Below are positions 1-14,109 of a stretch of 64,000 nt of DNA, one piece after another. The notes below the pieces were generated by a model. The model made no database searches. It had not been told where the DNA came from and saw only the letters and a program-made list of their open reading frames with translations. Numbering within the stretch: the stretch's first letter is position 1; each line of letters begins with the position of its first letter. Both the position numbers and the translations under genes were made by a program. Source of the stretch: Pseudovirgaria hyperparasitica (taxonomy: Eukaryota; Ascomycota; Dothideomycetes; Acrospermales; Acrospermaceae); NCBI RefSeq assembly GCF_010093815.1, contig NW_022985568.1, positions 622,449 through 686,448 on the forward strand, in the 5' to 3' direction.

Positions 1-1202
1 AGAACGACTTCAAACGATCGTTCCCTCCACCAAACTACGTTTGTACCAATTGACGCAGTACCACTGTCTACATTATAGTCTCTGTCTTCCGAAACGAATC
101 CAATACACCGATATCCCTAATCATGCGATATCCGTGCTACCGACCATTGTTTCCGCCTTACATATTACCCCTTGTGCGTTCGCCAGGCTCGAGCAGCCGG
201 TCAAGCAAAGATATTGACCCACATCATGTTCCCCATCGACATCTAGCGCCTCTCCCGCTGCTCCCCGCGGACGCTGAAAACGCTTGCATTGAGACTAATA
301 CGTAGCCTGTTGCCATGCTCTGTCCTTTCTAGCAACAACAGTGTTACTTTCAACCAATCACCAAGCTCTTTATAAAACGACCCGGCATACAGAAACCTCT
401 TAGACAGCTACACTATATCGGGCGATATGTCCGTGAAACGGCCCGAAGACTACGCCAAAAACGACAGGGCATCGGCATCGCTTGGGTCCGATTATGTGTG
501 ATCGCAAAAGCGCACTAGTCCCCAAACCCGGCCGAGTATGAAAACCCACGAATGCGCTGGAACGAAAGAGGGAATTCTCGCGGCGTAAAAAAAACCACGC
601 GGTCCACGCCAGCACTACCCTCTATGCAGAGTTCCACACCATCTCCGTATGCCCGTCTAGGTTAAGGGTGTCGCGGCAGTGGGGCACTGCTCGCGCTCGC
701 ATTCTGATTGTAACTCTGGGCCCCACAGTTATATACATCGTGCCTCTACGAACGTCTGTATTGCATAATACGACAATTCGTATGCCAAGTCCATCTGGGA
801 CATGCCCAGTCTGTCAAGACTCAAGAGACACCTCCGCTACGCCGCTGTGTCAATATTGCAAAATACTACGATACCATGACCCTTCGATGGAAGTCTGATC
901 CACGATAGTGGGAACGATGTGTCTCGAGTTCGTGACTGAACTACAACCTGTTCATGTAATTAATAGCGGCTACGAAACCAGGACCAGGGTTACGGCAATT
1001 GGGCATCTGTACATGCTGCCCTCGATCGACAACAACGAGCATAGGATCATGGACGTGGACCTGGTTAACTCCATTAGTCCTCGCCATGCTTATGCCTGTC
1101 GGACGACGCAAAATGGCATGGAGGATTGTTTATTCATTCTGACAATTAGACAATTGCCACTCGGGCTTCTCCGCATATGAACGATGGCCTTCTCCAACTT
1201 TT
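1..1202. other. Left flank, ordinary composition, no recognisable gene
   Basis: This stretch has normal CpA/TpG frequencies, unlike the DNA that follows it. Only short open frames are present. One on the plus strand from the ATG at 782 encodes about 39 residues with a C-x2-C-x13-C-x2-C spacing (CPVC ... CQYC), which could bind zinc. A frame at 908-1180 follows it without a clear splice link. I do not recognise either, and both may be remnants or chance. If the repeat island is an insertion, this DNA was once contiguous with the sequence right of 42213. Confidence 0.4.
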
Positions 1203-1303
1203 GATCCGTTTGTCCATAGTTACATGGGAAAGCTTGGCGCCCGATGCACGTCTATGCCACCAACACGCGTTTTTATATATAATTAATATTTTACGGCATC
1301 GTC
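1203..1303 (+). repeat. Left arm of 101-bp inverted repeat
   Basis: It begins GATCCGTTTGTCC and ends GGCATCGTC. It matches the reverse complement of 42113-42213 except at two positions, and in both cases this arm carries the RIP-type base. It retains many CpA/TpG sites, while the DNA immediately inside it has almost none. Similarity stops abruptly on both sides. Confidence 0.9.
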
Positions 1304-3311
1304 GACAAATACTTATATACCTATTAAAATATCTATTATATATTAGTATTATATGATATTAGCTATATATTAGTATTTTTTTAACTATTTTACGCTATCT
1401 ATTATACCTCCTAAGTAGCGTAAAGGTATTTAATTCGGATAGAATAACTCAATAGAACCTCTACTACTACCTCCTAGGCTACGGCTACGTATATCTATAT
1501 TAAAGGCGCTCTAGTATAGTATAGATAAGGTATTAAGGGCTACGAAGATAGTAGTAAGGCGTAAAAATATACCGCTAGCGCCCTCTAACGTACTCTTATC
1601 GAGCGATCCTCTAGCCTTACTAGGCGATATATCTAATAATACTAATAACTCTACTTTAGTTCATAGAGATATAGTTAAGGAGGAGGAGAAGAAGGACCTA
1701 TAGAATAATAACGCGGCTCTTAATAAGATAATATAGTCTATCTATATAAATTAGTAACTTAGAGTAGATAGTTTTAGAAAGATTATTAAGGCTATATCGC
1801 TAAAGATAGAAGCCCGGTATAAGTTTAAGAAGGAGTTATATAAGAAGGAGATTTAGTAGTTAATTAATAAGGCTCTCGGTACTAATAACTAGCTATTTAA
1901 GACTTAAGGCTTTACTATAAAGCTCGGAATATCTAGTCGTGCTAGGAAATAGTTAATACTTCTAGACTAGAGTCTAGATAACTAGAATAAGCTTCTTACC
2001 TTCCTTAATAAGATCTATAGTCTAGTAAGAAAGGATCTACTAGAGGCTATATTTCTTACCTTTAAGGATACTATTATCTATAAGTCTTATTAGCTACTAG
2101 AACGTAAGAAGGCTATAGTATCTAATCCGAAGTCTCCTACGCTATTACTACTTATTAGTATAGTTTCTACTAGTCTAGTATTATCGCCTATAGATCCGAA
2201 TCTTAAGGGACGCTTAAAATAGCTATTTAAATTATAGGAGAAGCGAAGATAGCGAGGCCGTAACTAAGGAGTTATTATTAATAATATTTAGAGTAAGCTC
2301 TAGTATAGTAAGGCGATATATATAAACTACTAAGGTTAGTACTATAAGATTATATTACCTAATAGAATACTCTACTATAAGGTGGATAAGACTATCTTAG
2401 AGCTATAGGCTAATAATATTATTAATAGTATTTAAGGCGTAACTAAGGATAAGCTATTAATAGACTTATTCTATAAGATTATCGCTCGACCGTGCCTAAG
2501 GAAGTCTTAAACTAGTAGTAGAACTAGTATCTCGTTAACCGCCGTTAACGGAAGTACTACTTCTATACTTAAGCGCCTTAAAATAAAGAGATTACGACGT
2601 AAGGAGGCTAAGTTAGATTATAAGAAGCGGAATACGAGGCTTTAAGATAAGTAGATAAGATAGATAATAATTAAGCGTAAGGAGACGGTGGCGAGACGTC
2701 GTTAAGATAATAAAGATAAGCTTACGTATACTTAACTACTTTATTAGATGGAATTATAGTATTACGGGTTTAATTCTATAATACCTATATAGATATCTAC
2801 GTTTCCTTAACCTTAACCTTAACCTCGCCCTCTATCTACTTATAGTTTAAATTATTCGCTAACTCGTAAGACTCGTTATAAAATACCCCCTTAGACACGA
2901 GTTATAGAAACCTTTAGTAGTCTAGTATAACTAGGGCGTTACTAGGCGGATATAGTACTATTAGCTCTTAAATAGCGTAAGAAGATAGAGACTCACGATA
3001 AGACGAGGGCTAGGATACACGAATTAAGACTATATATAGATAATAACTACTATACTTACTACTATATTAAGGAGATAACTCGGCCTAGAACTACTTATTA
3101 TAAAGCCGCGAAGATAGTAGGTATTCTACTTAGTATTCTACTAGATACACGTCTATACCTTCGTAAGTATAAGGAGTAACTTAAGGTAAGCGAGGCGGCG
3201 TCCTCGCTCTAGGCGTTTACTATAACTAGTATAACTAGTATTTAGATAGGGATGGTATAGTATTTCTTAGAGTATATTTAGGAGTATATATTTATATATT
3301 AAGGCTATATG
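1304..3311. mobile_element. Left part of element C, RIP-saturated
   Basis: This stretch lies between the inverted-repeat arm and the left LTR of element B. It is very rich in TpA and nearly lacks CpA/TpG. The pattern suggests former plus-strand coding sequence, but it is so degraded that I cannot name a family. The last five bases (ATATG, 3307-3311) are the left target duplication of element B. Confidence 0.45.
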
Positions 3312-3539
3312 TATAAGAATAGGGTTATTGGATAGTAGTATAGTTAGATAGAATAATAGGGTGTATTCTATTATAGAACGAATTACTACCAAACCCTTTT
3401 AGTAGGAATCCGAGAGTATATATATAAAGGGACGCTAATCTATCTAGTACGTAACTATTTACCGCCCTTCACGTTACCTTCTAACCCTATTAGCTAAGGT
3501 ATATATAGGTCGGGTTCTAACTAAGGCTAAGTCCTAATA
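3312..3539 (-). repeat. 3' LTR of element B (228 bp)
   Basis: It matches 40589-40816 end to end with the same length. The LTR contains a TATATATAAAG promoter-like block. Its outer flank ATATG (3307-3311) pairs with ATATA at 40817-40821 as the target duplication. Confidence 0.85.
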
Positions 3540-6500
3540 ATTATCCCTTCCCTCTAGGAAGCTACCCTTAGCGACCTAGATTATTATCTATCTCTATATC
3601 CCTATCCTAAGTCTCGTAAGACCTTAGTTATTCTCTACGCTTTATCTTAGATACTTACTAATATTTGCTAATCTAAGATTTATATAAGCGTTTTCCTAAT
3701 AAACTAGATTTTATCTATCTTAACTTCTTATATAGGTAAGATTATCTAATTAGGCCTAGCGTATCACGTAATATAATTAGATAAGCCCGGGTACTACCTA
3801 TATTAAAATCTTTTCTTAGAAATATTCCTTTCTTTAAAAAACTTCTTAACTCTTTATAGAGTTTTTTAGATTATTAGATATATTACCTAATCCTTATAGA
3901 TATAGATTTATATAGATTTACTATAATTTAGTACGATTTACATAATTTACTAATTTTCGTACCATCCTTAGCTAGTAATAATATAATTCGTAATAATCCG
4001 TATAAATTAATAATAATTATAATATAGTTTCTCGAAATCTTAACGCTCTAAAGTAATTAGTATAGAAATAGGCGCCTTTAAATAATCCCTATCTTATATA
4101 CGTTACCGATATATCGAAAGCTATTAATCTACTCTAACCTAGGCCGGGCTCTAATAATCTAGCTATATATTATTATAGTTATCGCTTTCTATCGTATATT
4201 ACTTATAGTAGTACTAAATCTATAATATACGGTACTTATATAACTAAGAAGCGTTATTATTTATAGGTATTTAAGTAAGTTCGAAGAACTTTATATAGAT
4301 TTACTTATATTAGTATAGATTACTACTAGGCCTCTAGTAACCCCTACTAATAAGGAGCGTAGTACTACCGATTATAATGCCTTAGAGAAGGCTTTCTACG
4401 AGCTATATATCTAAGGTAAGGGTTACGTCTAGAAGTATAATTCTAATAAGATCCGTAAGGATTTATCGGAATCTACTATAGCTATTATTACCGCGATTAC
4501 TAGGTAATATCGTTTTTCTTAAATTATTATAGATTCTTACTAATATATATTAATCTCTATAATAGTACTAAAATCTCTACCACTTTGGACTTCTTTCTAT
4601 ATACCGGCGATATTAAAATTCCTAGAAAAGGTTCTAGTAAAAAGGCTAAGGTTCCTTCCTTACGCGTGCTAAAGAGCTATAAAATTAGGGAAGATAGCTC
4701 TAATCTAGAAGTTTCTATACTAAAGTTATATAGTTCTATACTAATTATTAAATCTTTTCGCTAATTTATATAATTCTTAGCGTGCCCGCGCCGGTCTATC
4801 TCTCTCTATCCTAGGTTCTATCGCTCCGTAGGTTTCTATAGAGGAGTTTATAGCTATAAGGTGCGCTATATAGAATTTATAGTGTCGGAACGAAAGGCTA
4901 GAGACTTATATTATAAAGCTCTATACTATACTAAATAAGAACTAGCGGAAGGAATTAGATATAACCATCGCGGTAATTAGTACTTCTACTCCTACTCTAA
5001 CTTAATCGGTTTAGATCTATACTAATTAGTACTAATATGTCTCTTTTATCTAGCGTTTTTGGTTTTTTAGTTTTAATTTTAAAGCGATCTTACTTCTTCT
5101 AGATAGATTAGTACGAGTTTATATAGATCTATATAGATCTTTATATTTTCTTTTAGCTTTCTTAATTTTATCTTTCTTTAATAATAACTTCTTTAATCTC
5201 TTTAGTAATCTATACCGATCTATACTAATCGGCACCGATTTTCGATGTCTATTTCTCTTAGTGAATTATTTTTCTAAGTCTCTTTTTTAGTTAAATTTTT
5301 TAAAGTTCTAAGTTCGAACTTTCTAAGGAAGTTCCTTAATTCCTTAGAATATTTTAAAGATCTATATCTCTTTTACCTTCTTCCTTTTAGGCGGCCGTTC
5401 TTAGCGCCGAACTATACTAAAAAACGTTAAATTACCGTACTTTAGTATAATTCTCTACAATTCCACGGCTTCCTTTACTAATCGCTACTTATATACTAAT
5501 ATCGCTACTTTGCTAATATTTATTATAGGTTCCTAAGTATCTTCGTTAGAATTATATTCTTTCTAACGAATTTTATATAGCCACGTACTATCTTTAGCGC
5601 GTTACTAGCTAAGTATCTACTTAACTTCGTAGATATCTATACCTTCTTACGTAACTACTTTATGTAGTATCTATTCGGAATAATCCGGTAATAATAAGAT
5701 ATAAAATGGCTCGAGAAGCGTAATATAGAATATATTATATATCTTTAACGTAGGAGGGAGTTATAACTCGTACACCTAGTTATTAATTACACAAGTAATC
5801 TTATATAGACCTATTATTATATAGTTAAGCTTCTTCTTTAGCCTAATACTACGAATATTCTTACTATTTAGTAAAACTTTATCCCTAATATTAAAGATTA
5901 TAGGTTTTCTACCCTTATTATAGTGCGATTTACTATAATTCGTAGTATCTTATAGTAACTTTATAACACTTCTTTACGTTTAGAATAGTTCTATAGTAAT
6001 TTCTATTACTTTAACGTTAGGTTATTCTACTTTAAACTAAGTCCCTAAGAACTACGTATTATGGTTCCGACCGAAGTTTACTTTAAACGGACTTACGTAG
6101 GTTAATATATATCGGCTGTTATTATACGCGAATTCCGCGATATAGACTAACCTTACCTAGTTATTCTACTTAAAGTTATAATATACGCGTAAATACGCCT
6201 CGACTATCTAATTCTACTACTCTATCTACCTATCTATTTATAGGTAGAACGTAGTACTAAGTTTCCGCTTAATTCCTAGCGTATAGTAGAAATCCTTCTA
6301 AAATTTAGATGTTATCTACGGACCTCTATCCGAAACTATACCGTTTAGTATACTATAGAGCCGGACTACGTCACGGAGTAGTATATCTATAAGATCTAGT
6401 ACTTAGATCGTCTTCCTTATAGAGATATAGTATAATATCTTTATAAATCTATCTAGAACTACGAGTAAACTATTATAAATATACCTAGAATACTTACTTA

Positions 6501-7033
6501 GGGGTAGATCTATAATAAAATCTATTAATAATTCCTTCTATGCCTCCTTTAGTATAGGTAATAGCCTTAATTCACTATATGGTAAGTATCTATATACTTT
6601 TATATACTAGTAAACGTTATACGTTTTTACGTAGTCTTTTATATATTTATAAAGACCTAACTAGTCGTACATCCTTCGGATTAAATTAACCGTTCTTATA
6701 ATACTAAAGTACCCTACTAACGTGTAATCATGCTATTCCCTTAAAATATTAATTTATAAGCCGCCTTCCGGCACGTAGAGTCGGCCTTAGAAGTAGATCG
6801 CGTCCAATTATCATTCCTACCTTAATAACTACAGCGGATCTATAGCGCTTCCTTTTATACTTATAACTTTCTTTACTAATATATCGGAATTCTAGGTAGA
6901 TTTAATTAAGTCTTTAAGGTTTTTCTTAGTTTCTTAGACGTTTATTTAGATTACTTAATACCCGCTCTAATTCCCGCGGAGAATCGCCGAAAGTGTCCTA
7001 GCTTCTAGCATTCTATTAGATAACTAGTCTTAT
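3540..7033 (-). mobile_element. Element B, integrase-side portion
   Basis: Minus-strand translation traces between about 5.2 and 6.8 kb resemble the catalytic and C-terminal part of a Ty3/Gypsy integrase, including the AEFAYN-type block near 6.1 kb. The 1.5 kb next to the LTR has no recognisable domain. The stretch ends with CTTAT (7029-7033), the left target duplication of element A. It is heavily broken by RIP. Confidence 0.65.
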
Positions 7034-7235
7034 TATTATAGACTTTGGCTTTGCCTTGTCTCTAGCATTACATAACGGAGCCGGGACGGATAGAGACTAG
7101 TATAGGGGTATCACGTGACCTCGCTTAAGACTATACTTAAAGCTATAACCATACGGCTTATCCCTATTCTCTCTAAGTTAAATTATAATATATCTTAGTT
7201 ACCATTATAGTAACACCTTGGTTATATCTATTATA
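7034..7235 (+). repeat. 5' LTR of element A (202 bp)
   Basis: It matches 14583-14784 over its whole length with about nine differences, all transitions and mostly of RIP type. It also matches the inverted solo LTR at 26323-26524. The inferred ends are of the TG...CA type once RIP is allowed for. CTTAT precedes it. Confidence 0.9.
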
Positions 7236-9189
7236 TTAATTTAACTTTAATTATCTCTTCCTATACGTGGCCTTATAGCATAAGATAGTCTTAACCCGTA
7301 AGACTCTAATCCAATGTAGTAACTCTCTAACTCCTTCCTTAGCTTTTAGGACGAGATACGGTCTATCCACGAGTCTATTATGGCCGTCTAAGCGGTAAGC
7401 GAGTCTCGGATATCTAATATCGAATATAGCGTCTATACGGCTCTATAACGTATCGACGCCCGCCTCCTTACGGTCGAGTTATATAGCCGTACTCCCGCCA
7501 CCTTAACTTATAGCGACTCGTCCCTACCCTAGCCCGACTCCTCCCCGGTAGCGCCCTAACGCCTATATAGGCCTGAACCAGCCTTTCCTACGCGCGCTCC
7601 CGCCTTACTACTTCCTACGCCGTATATTATACTCGACCGGGCTCCTAAGAGGAAGCCCCTCTCCCTTAGCGACCCGTATAACGGGTCTAAGGCCCTCTTC
7701 TATATATAGTCCGTTATAATATGGTATAAGATTACCCGGGACGCTAACTTTATTAGCATCTATAGAGACTAAATAGCCCTTATTTAGGCTAATCTAGCGC
7801 CTAAGGTATAGAGGGGGGTTAGCGCTATGTATTCCACTAGGGGGCTAAACGGCGACTAGGACCCGCACGCGTTCTTAGACTACCTTAAATTCTAGTTCGG
7901 AGACACACATACTAAAGAGCGGGCCCTCTAGCGGTTAAATATAATTATATAAAAGGTAAAGAAGCCGTTCACGGAGTACTTCGTGCGGTTCTATACCGCC
8001 CTCTAGAAGGCTAGGGGAATATACTAGGCCGACGACTAGAAGCTTATACGGCTCCGGGACGGCCTTAACTAGGAGACCCGGGCGGTAGCCCTAAACCGGG
8101 GCCTCCCGGACTAGTACGAGGCCGCCGTAGGCCGCCTTTAGAATATTAGCATGGATATAGAGTTATTCCGGCTCCGTACTAGGTAAAGCGCCGCACCTTA
8201 AAATAGGCCTAGTAAGGATAAGGACGGCGACACGACGATATCGGCGGTCGCTATTAAGGCCGTTAAGATAAAGAGTAAGGAGCGAGCCGCGTCCCTAATA
8301 GTAAAGGGTAGAGATAGGGTTAAGAAGAAAGAGACTCCTTCGTGGATCCCGAAGGACTTATTCTAGAAGCGCCGTACGGCGGGCGTATATACCCGGTACG
8401 GCTAGGCTAGCTACTAACACCGGGGCTATCTAAACGCTATTAACATACGAGCGCTTAAGGTTACGGCCCTAGCTTAGGATAATACTAATTCCGACTCCAA
8501 GGCGGGGGAAGTATAGTCCTCTACTAAAGCCCGGGTTGGGGGACGTTACTATATTCGGTAAGGAACGAAGCTATAGGCGACCCGGATAACGGCTCCGACC
8601 TAGAGGATAGCGCGCCCGCTCGGGTTATAGACGGACCCCCACCCGTTATATTACTATTCCTCTAGGATAGGAAGTATATAGACGCCTTAGTAGATATAGG
8701 GTGCGAGTATTTCGCGGTAGTTAGCCCGGCCCTTACGGCGGACGTGGCTAAGTCGCGTATCTTGGTTCTACGTTATCGAGTGGCTCTCGCCGCTAATAGA
8801 GCGTTAGGACCGGAGATTACGGAAGTCGTTACTATCTAGTATAATATCGCGGGGTGGCGATAACGCCTTACCGCCTATATAGTACCCGGGCTAGACCGGG
8901 ACCTTATCCTTAGGAGCCCGTGGCTCTACTAGGCCGGCGCCGTTATCGATATACACGTGGGCGAAATCACGCTTTACCGCGCCCACGGCCTTATAGCCCG
9001 GGATATTAATACCTATAGGCGCCTAATAAGCATCCGGGTCCTTACCGAGAAGGGCCGTATTCCTAGGGGTCTAGAGACGGCTTACTACCGTGGGCGAGTA
9101 GTCGCTACTAGTATCCGCGACGTTACCCGCCTCCTATAACTTATACTCCCCTAGTTACCTCCGGTATCTAACTAGAACGCGACCGAGCT

Positions 9190-12100
9190 TACGGAGGATA
9201 GGCGCCCGCTCCCGTTAACGCTATACGCCTACCGCGATCTCTTTAATAAGGAAAAGGCGTCGGCGCTACCTCCCCATAGAGGGAATACCGACCACTATAT
9301 CTATATTAAGTCTATACCGGTAGAAACCCCTATGAACCTCCCCTAGGGACCACTCTACGCTATATCTCGGGAATAACTCGTGGAGCTCCGTCGCTAGCTT
9401 ACGGATCTTATAGATAAGGGATGGATACGGGCTAGCTTCTTAGCGGCTAGGGCGCTAGTACTCCTTATCCCTAAGCCGGGAGAGAAGTAGCGGCTATATA
9501 TCGACTATAGGGCCCTTAATAGTATTACCGAATAGGACCGATACCCGCTACTACTTATACGCGAGACCCTATACACTATTAGTAATACGTCGTGGTTTAG
9601 TAAGGTGGACATCCGGGCGGCATTTTATAAACTACGGGTCGCTACCGGGGACGAATATAAGACGGCCTTCTGCACCCGGTTCGGCCTCTTTAAATGGATA
9701 GTTCTCCCTTTCGGTCTCTCCGGCGCCCCTACCTCCTTCTAGCGCTATATTAACGGGGTACTAAGCGGGGTCCTCGGGGTTACCTATATAGCGTATCTTG
9801 ATAATATCCTTATATACACCCCGGGCACGTTAGAAGACCACTAGGCCGCTATAAAAACTATCCTATCTCTCCTTATAAAGGCGGACCTTTACTACGACCT
9901 TACTAAATACCGTTTCGCTACTAAGGAGGTCCGGTACCTAGGTTATATTATTACCGCTAGGGAGTTAATCCGCCCTAACCTAGAGAAGATCGCCGCTATC
10001 CGGGACTAGGAGCCCCCGACTACGGTCCAGGGCGTCTAGCGGTTTATTAGGTTCGTAAACTTCTACCGTAACTTCCTCCCTAACTTCTCTACTATAGTAG
10101 CCCTACTCCACGCCCTTACTAAGGCCGGGACGGCCTTCTACTAGGGCCCGGCCGAGGACCGCGCGTTTAATACGCTAAAGAACGCTTTTATTACCGGGCT
10201 AATCCTCTAGTCCTAGAACGAGATACGCGATATAATAGTCGAGGCGGATTACTCCGGACACGCGGCGGGTGGATACCTATCCTAAAAGGTTTAGGGTATT
10301 TAGCACCCGGTAGCCTACTATTCCGCGGCCCTTACGGCCGCTTAGCGGAACTATACGATCTACGATAAGGAGCTCCTTATAGTAGTTTAGTATCTCTAGG
10401 CGTAGGAACCTAAGCTCTAAAGCATCTACTACCCCTTCACGGTCTATATAGACTATAAAAACCTCGAGCACTTTACTAAGTCTTACCTTCTTATCCTACG
10501 GTAGTAACGATAGTCCGACTAGCTTATACTATTTAACTATAATCTTATATACCGGCCGGGATCCTAGGCGGCCTACCCGGATACCCTAAGCCGCCGTAAC
10601 TAGAACTTATCTAAAAAGTCCCTTCTAAGGGGACGGCTCATGACCCCACGGGCCATTAGAATAGTACTAGTAAGTACCCGCTCTAGGGAGTCCTATCTCC
10701 CCTAGGGACGAAGTATCTTTACTAACCCCCACCTCTAGGAGCTCTAGAACTAGGCCATTCGGTTAGTCCTAGTATACCGGGCCCGCCACGGGGCTATAGT
10801 AGGTAGGGCACGCCTCTTTCTACCGGAGGCGCTTACTACTAAATAGGTCATAGACTACGCCATATTAGTATACGGAATACTAATATGGCGGAGGGTCATT
10901 TAGGTGCCCGAGTGGGAACCCCTTACTATAACTATTATCTAGAAGTCCTATACCTCCCCCCTCGCGGGCTATCCCGGTAAGAATAAGACTTATATAGCTA
11001 TTCGGCGGGAGTACTACTAGAAGCGGATATAGGCCGATATCTAGTAGTTTATACGAAACTATAACTACTATAGGGCCCATGTAAACCGACGTAAGGCCCC
11101 TAGCCTTCTCTAGCCTCTTCCGACACCGGACCGGTTCTAGTCCTAAATTTCTATAGATTTTATAACTAACCTCCCCTAATCGGACCCGTCCCGGCCCTAA
11201 TATCTTCTTATTATTACGGACCGGCTCTTAAAGTTTATTTAGCTAGAGGCGATAACCTCTATAGTAGTCGAAGACTATACTACGCGGTTCTATAACACGT
11301 GATAGCGTTTCCGGGGGTTCCCCTAGTCGATAATCACGGACCGGAGCTTAGACTAGCTTAGGTAGTTCTAGATAACCCTCTACTCTATAATAGGTGTGCG
11401 CTAGGACCTCTCTACGGCCTACTACCTATAGATAGATAGCGGTACTAAGCGTACGAACTAGGAGATGTAGGCCGTACTACGCGTCATAGTGACTTTTAAG
11501 TAAACCAACTAGCCGGAATATCTCCTAGTATATTAGCTCGCCCTTAATAACCGCACCTTATTAGTAACCGGTATAGCGCTAAACTTACTCCTAAACGGAT
11601 ACCACGTTAAACTATTACCACGGTAGCTACTCCCTAACGCCTCTACGACCTCAGCGAAAGGTCGGGCTATGAATTTCCTTAAACACCTTTAGGACGGCAC
11701 TACCTTAGCTTAAGTAGCTATTACCTAGGCTAAGTAGCGCTCCTAAGACTCGGTAAACCGGTCACGACGCCCGGCCGAGCGTTTCGAGGTCGGCGATATA
11801 GTATAGTTCTCTCTCTAGAACGTAAAGACTAACCGCCTAAGCCGGAAGCTCGACTAGCTATAGATAAAATACCGGGTTATAGCCTAACCTACCCCCTTAA
11901 TAGTAACCCTCGACCTCCCTAGAGACCTTTATAAAACGGTCTATATAAGTCTTATCGAGCGCGCCGTAGAGGACCCTCTACCTAGCTAAGAGTAGCTCGA
12001 TACCCGCCCGGGCCTAGTACTCGAGCTTAACGAAGTAGACGAGGACGTCACGGAGTATAAGGTTAAGGACATCCTACGTACGAAAAATGCACGGGGGTGG

Positions 12101-12250
12101 AATAAGCGATAGGTGCTCGTAAAGTAGAAAGGGTAGTTATAACTAATATAGGTCCTACTCGAGGACGTAGAAGATACTAAGGTACTAGACCGGTTCGAGT
12201 CTAGATATAGCGACGCTCGATTATATAACGGCCTACGACTCTAACGCATC
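9190..12250 (+). pseudogene. pol remnant of element A (RT, RNase H, integrase, chromodomain traces)
   Basis: Plus-strand translation gives recognisable Ty3/Gypsy blocks in the usual order: the reverse transcriptase fingers and palm with the catalytic-box region near 9.8 kb, RNase H near 10.3 kb, integrase from about 10.6 kb, and a chromodomain-like stretch near 12.1 kb that places it with the chromoviruses. The region contains many breaks and cannot encode a protein. Confidence 0.75.
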
Positions 12251-14109
12251 CCTAAGTAGTAATATTACTCTACTATTATAGGCCTATAGTAGCCCCGATA
12301 ACCTAATATAAGAGTAGAGATTTTAGAAAAGAAAGAAATAAACGCCAAACGCTAGTACCTAGTATAACCTAATAATAAACCGACACCCGCCTTAAGACAT
12401 GAAAAGGTTATTTACCTAGCCCTACCCTAGGTTTACACGGCGCTGGGGCCGGTGCCGTCCTTATCCGTAAATCCTAATATAAGGTTAGTTATCTAGTCCT
12501 CCCCTAGGCCGTCTCCTAATAACGGCGGCGGCTATTAATCTAGGTGGGTGGCGAGGGCGAGTCGTACTCGTCCGTAGGAGGGTTATAGCGGGGGCGGGCC
12601 GGCGACCGATAGCGGCGCGACGCTTAATAATCCTTACGGGAATAGTACCGATGGCCACCCGAGTAACGGCGACGGTCGTGCGACCGGTCCCGATAGTTAT
12701 ATAACCGGTCACGACGGCGGGGAGACCGATTACGGCGGGTAGGGGACCGGCTACGACGCTCGTAGGACCGGGAGCGGTCACGGTAGCGAGGAGGGGTCCG
12801 GGGCTAACGATAAGGCGGTGAGGACTTATAAGGAGGGGCGGCGATAGGGAGCCGGGGGGGCCTAATAGGGCGATAGCGAGAGCTCCGAGTCGGCGACTCC
12901 CTATAGCCTACGGGCCGGGGTCGGCGTAAGCGGCTACTACCTAATAAGGGCTCCTTATCCTCTATAACTACCTAAGTAATAAGACGGCGAGATGGTGGCT
13001 CCGCTAGGCGGGCCAACCCGGACGCGACTTACTATATAGTGCCCTACGTCACGCGTTAGAATAGGTATTTAGGCTTATAAAGCTTATATACCTATAAGGT
13101 GCCGACACTAGTGCATAGCTCATCTATCTAGGCCTCGTTATAGGATACGTACTAATTCATCTAGTAAATCACGCTGCTAATCTAGCTACGGTTACTACTA
13201 CCGCGATACGGCGGCTTAAACGATGTTATAGCGCCACGATAAGGTATTACGGGAGCCTAACTAATGATACTAGCGTTACGTCGCGTGACGTAGGTAATCT
13301 CTAAGTTAGACTTATAGTCCTTATATAGGTGGTAGAACTTAGAGTTTATATGCGGCCACTTACCGGACGAAGGCTTTATCGGGTCTAGGCCGCGACTACC
13401 ATAATCCGTTATATAGCTAAAGTTATTATTAACCGACTCGTGCATAAACTTTTTAAGACGACTCTACGCCTTACGCAAGGCCGGGTATATAGCGAGCTCC
13501 TTAGTATTCTATAAGTAGGTCCCCTTCGACGTATAGTACTTTATATAGTTAGTACCGCGGCTAGGCTTATAGCTACGCTCTAAGATTAGTAGGCGCCGCC
13601 ACGGCGTAGAGACGGCACATACCTAAGCACCCTAGTTTTCTCTAGGGCCTTTATATATATGCGACATGCGAAGTACACGGACTTAGTATACTCGTCTTCT
13701 AACGAGTTACCCTCTATAATATATAGCCCTATACGGCAAATAGGCTTAGCCTATCGGGGTGCGGTAGGAGGAATAGTCTATCTAGTTAGTATAAGGAACG
13801 GTATAGGGATAGGACCCACTCACGGTACGATCGGCTGGTTCCTAGCGCCTAGGCGCGCGACGATCGTTAGGGTCTTAACCTCTAGCACCTATAGCTACCG
13901 CCGAGACGGCGCCGGTTTCTATAATAGGACTATTTAGGCCTAGAGCGCTTATAATAATGGTATAGAAGCTGCGAGGTAGTATACGAGTTTACTAATATCA
14001 TAGTAGCTACTACGTAGTATTAAGATAGTAGGCGTAAGGGTAGTTAAGGAAGAAGAAAGTCGCTAGGCGTGGGACCTATATACTCGCGTTAGGGAAAATC
14101 GTGTGGGCC

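Noticed and set aside
1203-1303. Inverted-repeat arm as the C-terminus of a duplicated gene
   Set aside because: Both arms can be read as an identical short peptide ending at the same stop, but the upstream frames share nothing and the identity is at the nucleotide level in all frames.
12485-12781. 98-residue minus-strand frame rich in alanine, threonine and arginine
   Set aside because: It lies in the G+C-rich tail of element A, where few stops arise by chance. It has no domain and a low-complexity composition.
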